Notes: a model not told the origin generated them from the letters alone. Counted from the first letter of the stretch, positions 23,395 to 36,254 are shown. The stretch: DNA of 64,000 bases from Takifugu bimaculatus (GCA_004026145.2 CP034979.1:13552413-13616412), one strand, 5' to 3'. Program-made: numbers and translations.

Positions 23395-23580
23395 AGCCGA
23401 TTAATAACAGTTTATTGCTGTCTAATTAGTGTCAGCTGATTGGAAACTGCATCGGGAGCGAGACGGAGGCTCACCGGCTTTGTTTAAGCGCATCAGGGGG
23501 CTAAAATCAGCACATTTTGTTAATGAAAAGGAGTAATGTTGCCTCGATTAAAAAAGGTCAACGGGCGTGTAAAAGTGCGC
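23395..23580. promoter_or_regulatory. Candidate conserved non-coding element
   Basis: Repeat-free, with TTAATAACAG, CTAATTAGTG and GTTAATGA homeodomain-type cores clustered within about 130 bp. The call rests on motif density only. Confidence 0.28.
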
Positions 23581-25645
23581 CGCTGTATCCTTCCGCCACC
23601 AGCCGTAGCACCATCTTTTTATTATATTGCATACATGACGGCTGCATTCCCCACATTTTCGTTTCTCCTACAGATTTTTGCCGCCGCCTCGTTTTGTAGG
23701 CTCGCTTTGATCAGCCATTACCGAGTCAACGGCACGGCCAGGGCGGGCCTTTGAAGATGCGCAGGCTCCGGTTTGATTATTCCCCCTGGTTCCTGGCCCG
23801 CGATGATGCTTTCCATTAACAGTAACAACCTGTAAACCTGAATTAGGTCTGGATGCTTGTAGGAATTACAACCACGTGCGCTGACTCTGCCGCAGCAGTT
23901 GGGTCAGAAAAGTGAGGAAATAAGCTGGATTAGTGCTAATAATGCCAGGGTAGCTCTGCTGTGTTGGCAGCTGTGAACATAAAAAAACAACAGTGCGTGT
24001 TTTGCTGTTATTTTGGGAAGCTTTTCTCAGGTGAGACTGTTGTTTTTAAGTTTAACCTCGTCCCGTGGGACCTCCCTACAACTAAGGTGCAGTTGTGCTC
24101 TTTCTAATGCGCCGTGCGCGCCCTCCTCTCATTAGCGTCCCAGCCAGCACGACTGGTGAGATCAGTGACGTCTGCTCAGTCTCCAAACAACCTCCGACTT
24201 CCAGCCGATCAAGGTTTAATCAAACAGATGTTTTCTCTCTGCGACTTCTCTGACAGTGAGGCGGTAAACTAAACCCCCAAAAAAGGCCAAATTGCTCCCT
24301 CCTGTACCTGCTGTTATCTGCTTTTCGTCGTAATTTAGCCTGTTTTCCAGCCTCTCCCCCTCCTCCTCCTGCTTTCTTCCATCTTCAGATCAACTTTCCC
24401 CTCCGTCCCGCTGCACGTCCACACCCTCTGTCACCTGTTCCGTCACTGCCACCTCGCGACCCCTCTTTATCAGCGTCATGTCTTGGCCTGGGAGAGGAGG
24501 TGCGAGTGCTCCAGGTAGGGTGGGGGCGCGGCATTAGTATTTCTGCTTGCCTGTGCAATAGGAGGCGACGCCTGTCAGGGCCTCTGTCAGCAGATCAGCA
24601 CCGATGCAGATGGGAGGTGAAAAGCTCCCCAGTGACGAGGGCTCGGAGGCAGCGGACGACAGCGTGGGCCAGGCAGCCCCCCCCCCCCCCTCCCTCCATC
24701 CTCTCTGAACCTGTCTGTGGCTTTATTACACACGCCTCTCCCGCGCGCATGCCCCGTGCGCCACCCTTTCTGCTCCGTGATTGCAGCAGCCAGGATGGAG
24801 TGGGTGCTGACAAAGTGCTGGGATTGATGGATGGACAGAGCTGGGGACTGGATGAGAGGATGGATGAGGGCAGAGGAGGGAGTTTAACACAGGCAAACAC
24901 AGAGAGACAGAGAGGAACGACCTGCTCGGCTATGCAGCCACTCACAGCCCCACAGCAATTTAGCCCTCCACTACCCCAGTGGCAGCGGACTCTCTGCTTT
25001 GCTACCTGTTTGTTCGGCGTGCGGGTGAACAATCGTGACAGTGTGTAGAGGCTGGAGGAATTTGGGTGCCCCGAAGAATAAATAAGGTCACACCTAGACT
25101 CGTTTTACACACCATTCCTGGCATACATGTTTTAATGTTGATGTAATTGTGTTCTGATAGCTGCGTTTTAGGCTTGCAAACGCTAACACAGCCCTCCCCA
25201 CTTTAGCAGCCTCGCACAGAGACAGTGGCAGGCTTCTAACTGCTCTCCTGACAAAAGCCTTCCTCTGCATCTTGGGTGGGGTAACCTGAGTGTGTGTAGC
25301 TTCTCGTTACGCCCGTACCTGCTCTGCATTACTTGTCAGAGGTGTTGGAGTGCCTCGCTCAGATTAAGACTAATGTCGATGGCCCCAAGAACTGCGATTA
25401 GAATCACACTCATTACTCAGGGCCCTGTGACGGAAGCAATTTAAAGCCCCCGTCTTTACAGTACAATAGGCAGGGCGAGCCCCCACTGTCAGAGGAAGGG
25501 AGGCATTGCCCTACACACACCCACACACAAGTACTAAAACCACACTGCTCTCTGTTCCTGTTCTCCAAGGACACCTGAAGGCCAAGCCCTTAGTGACTTA
25601 ATTGACTGACTCTCTTTGTGCCTTTTTAATTCAGTTAACATGTGA
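23581..25645. other. Unique non-coding sequence, longest chance ORFs
   Basis: Overlapping plus (182-codon, 24500-25048) and minus (145-codon, 24595-25032) frames span a C14 run at 24677-24690 that encodes polyproline or polyglycine. Neither has a recognisable domain. GC-rich, stop-poor composition explains them better than a gene. Confidence 0.5.
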
Positions 25646-25663
25646 GGGGGGGGGGGGGGGGGG
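25646..25663. repeat. Poly-G tract, 18 bp
   Basis: Uninterrupted G18. Confidence 0.97.
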
Positions 25664-25932
25664 CGGTAACACGCTTGATCTGCTTGTTGCATCACACAGA
25701 AATCCGATATTGATACGCGTCTGCGAGTCGTTTCTTACCGTTGATCCTGATGAGGAAGGACGTGTGTGTGCACGATGCTTTCACACTTGCCCGTGTCGTA
25801 CTGGGACAAAGCCCAACGGTCAATATGTGTCTCATATCATTGAGACCGATCGAGTGAGCGTGCGTTTGCAGGTTGGTCTGTGTTGGCCGTGCTTGTATTG
25901 CCTTGCACGTGCACATCTGAGCGCGGCCATGT

Positions 25933-25950
25933 GGGGGGGGGGGTGGGGGG
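25933..25950. repeat. Poly-G tract G11-T-G6
   Basis: Eleven G, T and six G. Confidence 0.95.
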
Positions 25951-27525
25951 AAACCCCTCCCCTTGTGCATGTGACCATGTGATTATGGCATGGTCTCACT
26001 GCAGTACCTTCCAGAAGTATGCGACTCTGGGCCGGGGCGCGAGGGTAGCTGTCACGCCGTCATAAATGTGAGACTCATCAATTAGCACCCGTCACCATGG
26101 CAACTCGCTTAGTGGCAGCACCACTGCCGACATAGCTAGTTGCTACAATGCAGTATATTTGACATGCTAATATGCTAAAACTGGGCAAAAACACCTAGAA
26201 GAATCGTTTTAACGGGTGAAAAGACAATAAAATCCTTTTATTACCGTCACTCGCCAGTTTCACCATCCCTGTGGCGCCGGTATCACTGGAGGTTTTCCGA
26301 ATGTGAATGACACCTCCTGTATGCTCTCCCCGTTGGAATGGAGGACAGCGTTGACTGATTGATATTGTAATTGTGCCTCTGAAGTAATGTTTTACAGCGT
26401 GTGTTAAGACGGATCTCTATGGCCCTCCCTACCGTGCACCTTTCATCCGTATGGATCTGCCGAGTGCTGAGGACTGGTTAAACGCTGTCAATCATTGATT
26501 CCTCCCTCTGACAGCAGAGTGATGGCTCCGGTGATTGAAGGAGTCAGGGTTTTGTCTTTCTCCCCTCCGCTGTAAAGATTCGAGAGAGAAATCCTCGCAC
26601 CTCCTGCGAGACAGCCCATCACTCCCCCTCCTTTCCCCGCTCCCCCCTTTCTTTCCCTCTCTTAACAAATGGCATCAACAGGCCATGAAATAATCAATGC
26701 TGATGATCCATCTTGGAGCCTGTCGATATGTTAATGAGCGCGCCTCATCGTTATTGCTGCCGGGTCATAAATCACTGCCTCTTACCAGAATGCATAGCAG
26801 CTGGTGCAGCAAACCCCAGGCCAGGAATAAAACACTGTCTTTTAACGATTAATGTCCAAACATTCTGCTGCCCTGCGCCTTGATTGTTTTCAGATGCCAA
26901 AAAAGTAGGACGGATTGTAAATCAATAAAACAATAAGACAAAGTGTTTTAATAAAAGGAGAGGTTGCGAGTAAATCATTGCAGTGCTCCATTTAGCACTG
27001 CTTCCTGGGTAAGAAATAATTGGATACCTGGTACCCAGAAGTCATTTTTAAGGTTATAGATGCCCGTGTCAGCTCGTCGTGAGAGGCAGGCTAGCTCGCA
27101 GCCTTGCATTTTTCAAATGTGCCTTTTTTTTCCTTTTTCTTTTTTTTAAAAGGGGCCAGAGCAAAGCAGAGGGAGGCTTTAGTGGCTATTTGTTTTACTT
27201 TGAGAAATGAAACGATAACATGTTTGCATAGGTGCACTGTAAATCATTTTGATGAATTGGCCGAAAGGGGAGTTTTATTATTGCCTCATTTCCTTCCCTC
27301 GAAATCGCGCACGTTATTCCAAAATGTTGGATGTGGCTACACCAGGCAGGCCCCCGCGTCCGTGATATATCTCCTCTGTGCAGCATGTTTATTCATTCAC
27401 AATTCTGCTGCCACGCTTTTCTGACAAGCTTTAATAACAAGCAGTGTTCAGACACTGTTTGATGGATTGCTGTTGAGTTTATGTGGGTTCTGTTAAATAT
27501 AGAGCAGAAATGGAAGCTCAGCACC
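25951..27525. other. Unique non-coding sequence with candidate elements
   Basis: No gene is recognised. About 26670-27010 is repeat-free and rich in ATTA/TAAT cores and polyadenylation-like AATAAA words. The T-rich stretch at 27124-27148 drives a Phe-rich open frame. Confidence 0.4.
26091..26104. promoter_or_regulatory. Perfect RFX X-box
   Basis: GTCACCATGGCAAC fits the RFX-family X-box (GTNRCC, 1-3 nt spacer, RGYAAC) at every position. RFX factors drive ciliary and neural gene programmes. No adjacent promoter is recognised, so a distal element is more likely. ATTAG lies 12 bp upstream. Confidence 0.45.
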
Positions 27526-27660
27526 TAAATGCATTTAAATGACCAAGAACAATCAATGCATAGCGTCCAAATACAGGGTTTATTGGCTTCTGGCGTCCCG
27601 CAGGGCAGTTTCCTGGGTCCCTTTATCTGTTTTACAAGTGTGTTGTTGGTTGTTGTGCAG
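27526..27660 (+). mobile_element. LINE reverse transcriptase relic
   Basis: The plus-strand frame reads NDQEQ, then about 13 residues, then SGVPQGSFLGPF (GVPQGSFLGPF at 27592-27624). SGVPQGSxLGP is the hallmark fingers/palm motif of non-LTR retrotransposon reverse transcriptases, normally preceded by a (T/N)DRxQ box as here. The downstream frame does not continue into the catalytic YADD segment, and an in-frame stop lies just upstream, so only a small decayed fragment is left. It could be L2/Rex1/CR1-like; the family is undecided. Confidence 0.6.
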
Positions 27661-29539
27661 CTGTTTTTGTATAATTTATCTCATCTTGAATATACATATT
27701 TAGTAAAGATCTCCACTTTCATTTGCATCTTTTCCACAACATTTAATCGACAACCAGTGATGAATAAATCAGGACACAATTCAGCTGAATGTCCAACCAA
27801 CATGGAGTCAAAACATACCCCTGCTATGGGGTTAATAAGAAATTAAGTGCTTTATGTGTGTCATATCACAGGTTGTCTCTTCTCATCAACCCGTGTCCCT
27901 TTGAAATAGCGGCCCTGTTTGGTTTTAATATTGCTATTAAGTATGGTATCAGTCCCGTGACCTTGTGCTCAGCAACTCAGTCAGGCTTGCAGATTGCAGT
28001 ATAACCTTTAATGTATTTTTCTACCGGACCTCCCGGTGCTGAGCAGTTTTATGTTACAGCCCTTGAACTTCCTGCAAATGATGAATCGTAAACTGAGCGT
28101 TTATAGCAACTTTCTCATACGCGTGTCCTCGCAATGTTAATATTGGCTGTGAACCAGAGTGCCTCCGTGGTTGTGAAATAATTGTATTTGAAACCTTGCC
28201 ACGGTGACCCAGCACAGCTCTGTCAACAGCTTTTTGTCGCACAGGCCTGGTAGCGGTCGCATTTCCTCCTTTGTTAGCATTTCCTCCAGTCGATATGAGT
28301 TGGACCTGAAAAGTTGCTCCTTCCCACATTTTGCTCATCCTGTTTCCTGTTTGCTCATCCTGCCTCACACACCCACTAATACACCAGAACACAAGTGTAG
28401 TCAAGTGTCTGCTCTTTCGTTTATAGAACCAGATAGCGTGTGCTAGCACTGGACACCCCCAATTTATTTACAGGAACTGAATTTACTTCAGACTCTGACA
28501 GCTTGGATTCCTGTCTCTGCAGGGCCTAAATCATGCCTGCGATGCCATACCACCCCCCTCCCCCCCAGTGTTAAGTATTATAATGATGAATATGCTCCTC
28601 TGGCTTTAGCCTGCTTTAGGCGGACGTAGCAGCAGTTGTTTAAATTTTCCAAAAAATAAATAAAGAATATTTCAATGGAGACAGATAGCAGAGAGGAGTC
28701 TGGGAAACAGTCTGGTTTGACTTGTGGAAGTTTCCTTTCTAAATTGTTTTTGTTAGCAAGATAAGGAACATTAACTCCAGATGTGAAAGAACGTAAATAA
28801 TATATCAGGCGGCAGCAATAAATGCCATGTGTTGAAGAACCAAATGAAGATTTTTATTTCTTTCCCCCCCATCATCTGTCAGATTCTGCATTCTTTATCC
28901 ACATATTCTGTGTGTAAGCAACCAGCCATTTCAAATATTATCTATATTCCCCCTTGGTTTTCATATCACATCTGTGCATCGCACCATTTAAATACAGATG
29001 AGGCCTACCGGTTATTAGTATGAATTTATTGCCTTGCAACATGCAACTTCATTAGACTGGGTGTCATTTAACTCAACTAAAAGGGAGATCATTTCCTCAC
29101 AGTGATTTATATTCATTAGAGGCAATTCTAGATATTTATTACTAGTTGGAGATTTGAACTTGACTGAGTGTTCGTGTACAGCTGAGTCATGTACGCGGTA
29201 TATTTTCATAGCTTTGCTAAAATCTTACACTGAAACATGAGTGTTATCTGAGATGAAGGCTGGACGTGTGTTTAATGTCCACAACAGCAACATAATGAAT
29301 GTATGGAAACATGGTCACTACAGCAGCCAAAGCTCCTTGGATGAACGACTTCATGACAAAGCTGCAACTCCACACCAGTTTTCGGGGGTCAGTGGCCTAA
29401 TAATTTGCCAAAGTGTGTGATGAGATTGCAGATCATTTATGTTTTATGGTAGGAATGGGAATACATGCTCATTAGGGTTCCTGGGAATAGCTGTTGATGG
29501 GAACAATCTGGAAAGAGTGAAAAATGATTTAACACGCTC
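27661..29539. other. Unique non-coding sequence
   Basis: No gene is recognised. A 20-bp-period duplication of TTTGCTCATCCTG occurs at about 28330-28362. A C-rich stretch lies at 28553-28566. The 131-codon minus frame (28054-28449) lacks a domain. Confidence 0.45.
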
Positions 29540-29757
29540 AGCAGGAGTGCAGGAATGGCCCATTGCAGTATTCTACGATTAATTTCTCATTATAGAGCAA
29601 AGCCGCTTGATGGTGCAACGCCGAGGTGGTTTATTGTGGAATTAGTGTGATTTTGTGGCATTTGTTGTGGTGTTATACTAAATGCTAATTAGACTCTTCA
29701 GCATAATTAGAACCTTTTGCGAGACAGACCAATTTGAATAGTACCGCATTAAGATGA
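29540..29757. promoter_or_regulatory. Candidate conserved non-coding element
   Basis: Repeat-free block with TGCTAATTAGAC and GCATAATTAGAAC cores, ending at a CA microsatellite. There are no open frames. Confidence 0.28.
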
Positions 29758-29790
29758 ACACACACGCGCACACACACACACACACACACC
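29758..29790. repeat. (CA)n microsatellite
   Basis: CA array with one CG interruption near its start. Confidence 0.95.
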
Positions 29791-30349
29791 TGAAATCACA
29801 GGTGGATTCACACATATCTCACCTTATAATTACACTCTTGCTAACTATCAGACAAGACACGTGTGGGGGTTGTAGGGCCTCTGTTCCCGTAATATGTTAA
29901 TCATTCCTTTGTTCTTTGGAGCTTTTGAGATGTGCGTGTGGTCTCGATGGTGCTTGTTTGAAATAACACAGCTTAATACAAGTGCAGTTAAACGCTAGCT
30001 TATTTCAGGCACAGCAAAAACTGAGAAGCTAACGCATCCCTGGGTGCAACGTGTCACAATGTGTCCACGCCGTCGGCAGCATGGCGTGCTCCTTTGGCCG
30101 TCGGCGAAGGGCAGTTTTCGAATCAGTGACACAGTGCAGGTCGTTGCTGTAACAGTCCTCAGATTAAACTGCTTCGGCTTCCTGCAAAAATGTATTTATA
30201 CTTTTAAATGAGAGCAAATTTAAGACTAAATGAGTTGAACAACCTCAGCAGCAGCAGTGAAAGTGCTGCAGGCTGCATGCATACAAAACCTCTTTCAGGG
30301 TTTGGAGCCAAGTTGAACCGGGGCCTCATTAATTGACCGCTGCCAGGGT
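29791..30349. other. Unique non-coding sequence
   Basis: No gene is recognised. CCGTCGGC occurs twice, near 30070 and 30098. Confidence 0.5.
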
Positions 30350-30520
30350 ACACTGATTGTGTGACCTTGACCTGTGACCTTGACCTTCATTTTGTTCTAT
30401 CTTCTGCAAACACCAAGGTTATCTCATGAGACCCACCCAAAACTGCCTCGACTAGCTTATTCATGCACCAGAGCTGCTCGGTAGTTGCAGTTGAATATGG
30501 ATGGACGGACAATGGATCAA
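30350..30520 (+). mobile_element. Relic of a TGACCT-bearing teleost repeat
   Basis: A 13-bp unit GTGACCTTGACCT occurs twice in tandem (30361-30386), giving four TGACCT half-sites with spacers 0, 1 and 0. About 125 bp downstream is GGATGGACGGACAA. This pairing of a GTGACCTTGACCTT head with a GGACGGAC tail is typical of a dispersed fish repeat I recognise. The middle is strongly diverged. Family name and borders are uncertain. Confidence 0.45.
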
Positions 30521-30602
30521 AATAGGAGGAAAGAACCAGTTAAGAACCAAATGAAGCCTTAAGGGTCACGAGTGAGGCAGGTTGGCAGCACATCTGAAAT
30601 TG

Positions 30603-30624
30603 ATGCAAATATTGCTATGGCAAC
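30603..30624. promoter_or_regulatory. Abutting octamer and X-box-like pair
   Basis: ATGCAAAT (30603-30610), the consensus POU octamer, is directly followed by ATTGCTATGGCAAC (30611-30624), which matches the RFX X-box except for its first base. The zero-bp spacing suggests a composite element; function is inferred. Confidence 0.35.
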
Positions 30625-33600
30625 TACTGATAACTGAGGACAATAGAAATGTTGTCTGCCGACCTGCCACAGTCACTCGGTTTACATGACACTTGGAAAA
30701 ACACAAATTATTTCCTTAATCTGACTGTAATGGGACGCCCAGATGTCAACTGGGACAAGGAACCAACAACTACGAGATGCAGAAGTCCAATTTAAAGCAT
30801 AACTCGGTTAATCTGCATGTAAATGGACCGACTGTACCTCGGGTCAGAATCCTGTGTCCTTGAATCAGGCAAAGAGGAGACGGCGCGGCTCCAACTCCAT
30901 TAAAGTCCATGCAAATACCTTCATTATTTAGAGAATCATCAGAAGCCGCTATTGTTGTCTGAGAAACACGCGCAGCTTTCGGCGGAGGCCTCGGGGTGTT
31001 CCCCTCGACACTTTATCATGTTTTTAGCCCTTATGAATAATTAAAAACTTAAATTACTTCCCATGTACAAAATTCCTGCACCGAGGGTTGGAGGGCGGGG
31101 GAAAGATACATGAAAATTAATTTTCTTTTCTCTAAGAGTGTGACAGGAAATCAATTAATCTTGATGTATTATTGGGTGCGGGGCAGGGTAGCCGTGGCAG
31201 CGGAGAGAGCGGCTACAGCTGTTCTCATTGGAGGGGCCATATATTATAGTTGGCGGCTTTGACAGCTTCTGAAGGAAGGGGCTGAAGGATCTCAGGCAGG
31301 TGAAGCCACCGTAAAAAAATATTAGCAGGCACAAATTGTTCCTACAGACCTTTAACAGGAGCAAATAAAGGCTGAATTTATTGTTCTGGAAGTTGCCGCC
31401 ACTCAGCCGCCTCCATTGACGACGATCTTCACGCAAAGCTCATATTGACGAACGGGGCCTGTGTTTTTGTCCTGCTGTCTGCAGCTTATTTACTCCTGTG
31501 TGTCATCTTACCTCTTTTTGGGGGGGTGGTATGGGGAATTAAGATTTACCGCCCGTCAGATAAATGCGTCCATGTTGGTAATATAACACTGGGGGTAGAG
31601 TGACAGAGCTATTTACGGCCCGCTTTAAAGTTTTATAACTTGTCACTTTTTCCAACTTGTCTGTATCTGCCTGGTTTCTCGACCCTGTGGCTGTAAATAG
31701 AGCATTTTTAGAGGGTATGATTACTGCACAGCTACATAAATCAGCAGCAGAGGGGCATAAAAGAACGGCTAATTGTGGGTAAAAATGCGTACTTGACCCC
31801 CCAAAACAACTAAATGTCATATATCATGTACATTCCATTACACACCTGTAGAAAGCCACTCGTGCCAGCTTACCTCCGCGGCGTTTTCATCATTTGAAGG
31901 CAAATTTTCTCCGCAGCAAAGTCTCTGGCCGCTGCCGGCTGATGAGCCAGACGTGTCAGTGGTGACAGGGTTTGTCGCCAAATGGTCACCTTCTGGCTGC
32001 ACAGGAAGGAAGGAGGAGTTCGACGGTGAGAGAAGAGGCATCCTCGCGCCCTGTGAAGCACATTTTGTGACAATTTGGTGCAGACGGGAGAGCGGGTGAA
32101 AAAGGTTGCAGACGGGTGTTTATTTTCTGCTCTCTAATAAATCCTGCCTCGTTCATGAACAGATTTTACTGGTCGGCACGACTGGCAATCAACGATCAGT
32201 AAACATCTGTTGCTGTCTATTAATAACCCGGCGTTGCAGACTTATGGCTGTCCTCAAATATCCCCGCCGCCGACGAGGGGCAGCTTGGAACGGCCGGCCG
32301 CCGCCATTTGTAAATGCGCTGCAAATTAAAAAGCGGGAGACAACTAAATTAAAACGGCAAACGACTGAAGCCAGATGGAGCTCAATATAACGAATGAAAG
32401 AGGCTGCTGAGGTGCCAGTTGTACCAACAGCGAGGGGGGGATCGATTCCAGTGGCGAACAGATGAAAAGGTTATATTAACACTTAGAGGAGACAGGAAGT
32501 GGGCCTCTGTGCCCTCCAGCTGCATGTAGCAGTCATTCACACATATGGCCTCTGTTGTCCACGTCATCTTTTAAACGGCGTCGGCGCCTCTCTACCCCTG
32601 ACACGGGGTCATGCTGCCAGCTCACGGCCTGACAGGCCCATATTAAAATGTTAGCCGCCCTTGATTTGTCTTTAATCGCTCCTGCTGCCACGCCAACGCG
32701 CCAAAAATGAGCCCATCGCCGACGAGAAGACGTCCGACGGCACCAAATGAAAGGGTGTGTTCAGTGTTGAGCTGCAGGGTGGGAAATGCCGCTTCTTTCC
32801 CCTCAGTTTGCCGGCGATGCATCACACCTGCAGCTCTCCGGGTTAAGATGCACGAGCACATTTGTATCTGGTAAACGGGTGCGCAACGCCGGGGTGAGGA
32901 ACACATTTGTTTGGGTTAAAGACTGGATGTTAATGCAATAGATCATGAACATCGCCATTATGATAATGGATGGCAGCGCTTCCTCCGGAGCACACAATTT
33001 TATTTATTCCCTTTTTGTATGAGTCGTATGGAAAAGGAAAAAGGCCGGGACATAAAAACAAGCCGTATCGAGTGACTTTTTTTTGCCGTGGCATGTAAAG
33101 ATCGGGAGTTTGAGTGGGAGATTAGCTTTGGGTTAATGAAGTCTGGAGTCAGGAGAGAGATGGTTATTACTCTTTAATGTAGAGCCTTTTCATTTCCACC
33201 GTGGCAGCCTAATGTGTTATTTTACATTCCGTTTCAGATCGCACAAAGTGGTCACTGCTATTTGTCTTCCTCATTTAAATCCCAGTTATTCTGATGTATT
33301 GGGAGATGATGCATTAGGCTGCGCTCGGCCCTGGCTGCCGTCCTGGCCGCTAAATAAGATATTCCTCACGGAGACGGTAACGGCAGCGGCGGTATTACTC
33401 TTGTGGAAACCTTGCGCAGTTTCAGTCTTGCCGCATGACGTACACGAGCTGTTAACGCCTAATATGGCGCCATTTGTTTCTTTAATCCCGGCCTTTTATC
33501 CTTTTTTTTTGCTCTTGAGGCATCATTACAGGAATCGCTGTTTTCATCGCTCACGCCGAAAACCCATTTTTATTTACTTGTTTATTTATTTTCCGCAGCA

Positions 33601-34089
33601 GAATTCCTCCCGCTGCAGTTACTTACAGTGGCCCTGTCCTTACCGCCTGCCTCTGATAAAGGAAGCAGGAACTGACAGGGGCTATTTGTTATGGGGATGG
33701 GACAGGGGTGACATACTCTAGATTATAAAATGCAGAGACGTGCAGAGGTCAGATAAACAATTTGCCACCAAACTTGCCTGCCCGCGACGCTCTCGGCTCT
33801 CTCAAGACGGAGGAAAGAGGAGGGGACCCGCGGGTTCACGGGGAAGAGAGGCGGGGAGGATGATGTGAGAGAGGCAAGGGGGGGACCAGGGGAGCACAAA
33901 GGCACAGTGAGAGAGCCCCCCGGCTGATGGCAGTCAGGTTTGCATTTTTCTCCCCTCCTCTCTGGGTTAATTCAGAGGATGAAAAGCTGCTCTGTCTGAT
34001 GTGTCATATATCAAAGACAGGGCATCAGTAATCTTTGCTCAAGGGCACAGATAACAGACAGATAGACATGTGAATGAGATGGCGGGGTG
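30625..34089. other. Unique non-coding sequence with several candidate elements
   Basis: No gene is recognised. About 30880-31080 carries an octamer (30909-30916) and ATTAAAAACTTAAATTA-like AT blocks. A CpG-rich patch at 32265-32310 ends in a YY1-like GCCGCCATTTG. About 33790-33895 is purine-rich on the plus strand. The 169-codon frame at 33212-33721 has a run of aromatic residues from T-rich DNA and no domain. Confidence 0.4.
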
Positions 34090-34100
34090 AAAAAAAAAAA
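34090..34100. repeat. Poly-A tract, 11 bp
   Basis: Eleven A; no element is recognised upstream of which it would be the tail. Confidence 0.9.
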
Positions 34101-36254
34101 GCAACTCATCCTTTTCTGCTACCGCCACGGAGGAGATAAAACAAGATTTATGACTCATCTCAGACCACATACTGGCTGCACGGACCATTTTTCACATACT
34201 CCAAAAATTGGTGCTGCAAAGCAATCTGCTTGTCAGTGTGTCCATCAGGTGCTTCAGGAGGAAATTGGGTCCTTCGGGCTTTTTGCTCTGCAGTCAGCTA
34301 TTTTCTTTATAGCAGTTTTGTTTTTAATGGCGTCCATAAATATATGTAGGGTTATAAGTACCTTTATCACCCAAGGAGCTTTTCTGCTTGATGTGGCCCG
34401 CTGTGCTTTGGTGGCGGTTTCTTAACTTCCTCCTTCGGGCTTCCTGTGTGTGGACGCTGCATTCCAAAGGTCTGCAGAGTTATCGCCATCTTCGCAGCAC
34501 ATCGCCAACGAACCTGTTGCGTCTTACTTAAAGAGGCTTGTTTGGATGTGTCGCTAAACTATCATCACCCTTCAAAATCCACAGGACAGATGTTAAACCA
34601 GCAGGGCAAGAGGAAGGAGTGGGCAGTGAATGCACCATCCCTGTGGTATAACCATGCTAATGTGCTAATGTGTCCCTTTATGTGTGGGTAGCTTAAATGT
34701 TGTCCAGGTATATTCAGACTGCATTCATTAGGCGGTAGGAGCATATTGGGGAAAGTCTTTGGGGCTTATTTGTGCAGCGAAGTGACTTTATTTGGTAGCA
34801 GGAATAGTGACACCTGGTGGCCCGTTGTCAAACCATCTGTTATTGAGTGACGTTTGACGAGCGAGCTCGAATACGTCCTCCTGTCCCTGTGTTGGCTGTG
34901 AGAGGGAGAGGTGTGTGCCCCATTTGAATTTTGCTGAAGTCTCTCCGCTGTCATGTCCTCGCGATGCAGACGTTTAAGGCTTTTTCATCCCTTTTACCTC
35001 TTAATCAATGTCATAACTGCTATGCCGAACAATTAAAGTGATTTGTGTTGCCAGAAATGTGCGTTACTGTGGAGCTACCTCACCACACCGAAGAGGCCGC
35101 TACCACAAATCAAAATGCTGGAAGTTTATTTTTCAGTTGCTGTTGTTAGCTGTGTTAGCTGCACTGTTAGCTGCTCAGAGGACAGGAGTGGCTCTATGTC
35201 AAGTCCAGATGATGTGGCATTTTTCTGTCAGAGCTTCATATAACATGACCTAAACACAGCCTTAACGCCTTTACCTCTTGACTTTATTACCAGGGTGACG
35301 GTGACAAGCCGTCCTCTTCACAAGATAACCCCTCTTGTGAAACAATCCGCATTTCTTTAACTCTACACTGGACTAAACTAACATTCAGTCTAATCCGCCG
35401 CTCATTCGGCATCATCGGGATATTAATATGAAATAAATTCTACAACATAGGATATGTGTAGCTGGGACTCAATAGGTGGTAATTAATCATGAATGCTATG
35501 TTTAGCGCTGCTGGATGGTGACATTTCTCAGGCGCTTCCTTGCTGCCGTGTTGGAATGGAGTATTGGGCTAGCCCCGCTGTGCATGTGTTGATAGCACAG
35601 AGAGTTGCATGACACTGTCTGTGATGGATCAGGTGGCACTTTAGAAAACATTTAAAGGCTCCTCTGGGTTGCTGCAGTTCAGAAGTTTTCCTGGGGACAC
35701 ATGGATCAACTTGTTGACTTTGATATCCTATCTTCTACCAGCACGTCAACGAGTTCACACCCCTACAGGCGGCTCTCGCATGAGAATACCCTAATTTGTG
35801 CAAGCAAATGGGTTGGCACACCGCGGGGGGCCCTGATTTGTGCTTCTACGTGTCCCAGATAAGCGAACGCTGCCATCATTTGGCTGGTGTTCCCGCTCGC
35901 ACCGGCCCAGACCTGTGAAGATGAGAAAGGGGCCACGGAGACGGGAGGGCATCAAGAACCTGCCCAGCGCAGCGGGCAGATGTTCTGTGAGGGTCACTGG
36001 AAGTTCCAGTGAGGTAAAGAGGAAAGACTGATGTAAAACATAGACTTGTTTTGCACTTTGTCATGTTCACCTCATGTCTCCCGTTGCCCCCTGAGCTCTG
36101 TCCTACCTGCTGTTCCTGTCTGGACCACTTGCCAACTGTGACATCTGTTCTAACATGAAAGCACAGGCAAAATATGAACGCCAGTATCCTTGGCGTTGAC
36201 AGACAAAAGACAAGTCTCCGTCACTCCGGCTGCCATCCTTCAGTGGAAAGGTTA
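34101..36254. other. Unique non-coding sequence
   Basis: No gene is recognised. Three GTTAGCTG words lie within 29 bp (35145, 35154, 35166). Confidence 0.45.
34806..34822 (-). promoter_or_regulatory. CTCF-like motif
   Basis: The complement of ACACCTGGTGGCCC reads GGGCCACCAGGTGT, matching the CTCF core CCASYAGRKGGC with one mismatch and a good 5' flank. Same strand as the 9404-9420 site. Occupancy is untested. Confidence 0.3.

Noticed and set aside
24500..25048. Longest open frame (182 codons, plus) with an overlapping 145-codon minus frame
   Set aside because: No domain, Pro/Gly run from a C14 tract, and open frames on both strands point to stop-poor GC-rich composition.
28537..28566. GATGCCATACCACC resembling the start of 5S rRNA
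   Set aside because: Similarity stops after about 10 bases and runs into poly-C; no internal control region follows.
33212..33721. 169-codon plus frame
   Set aside because: Aromatic and Leu-rich stretches come from T-rich DNA; no domain, splice context or codon bias.
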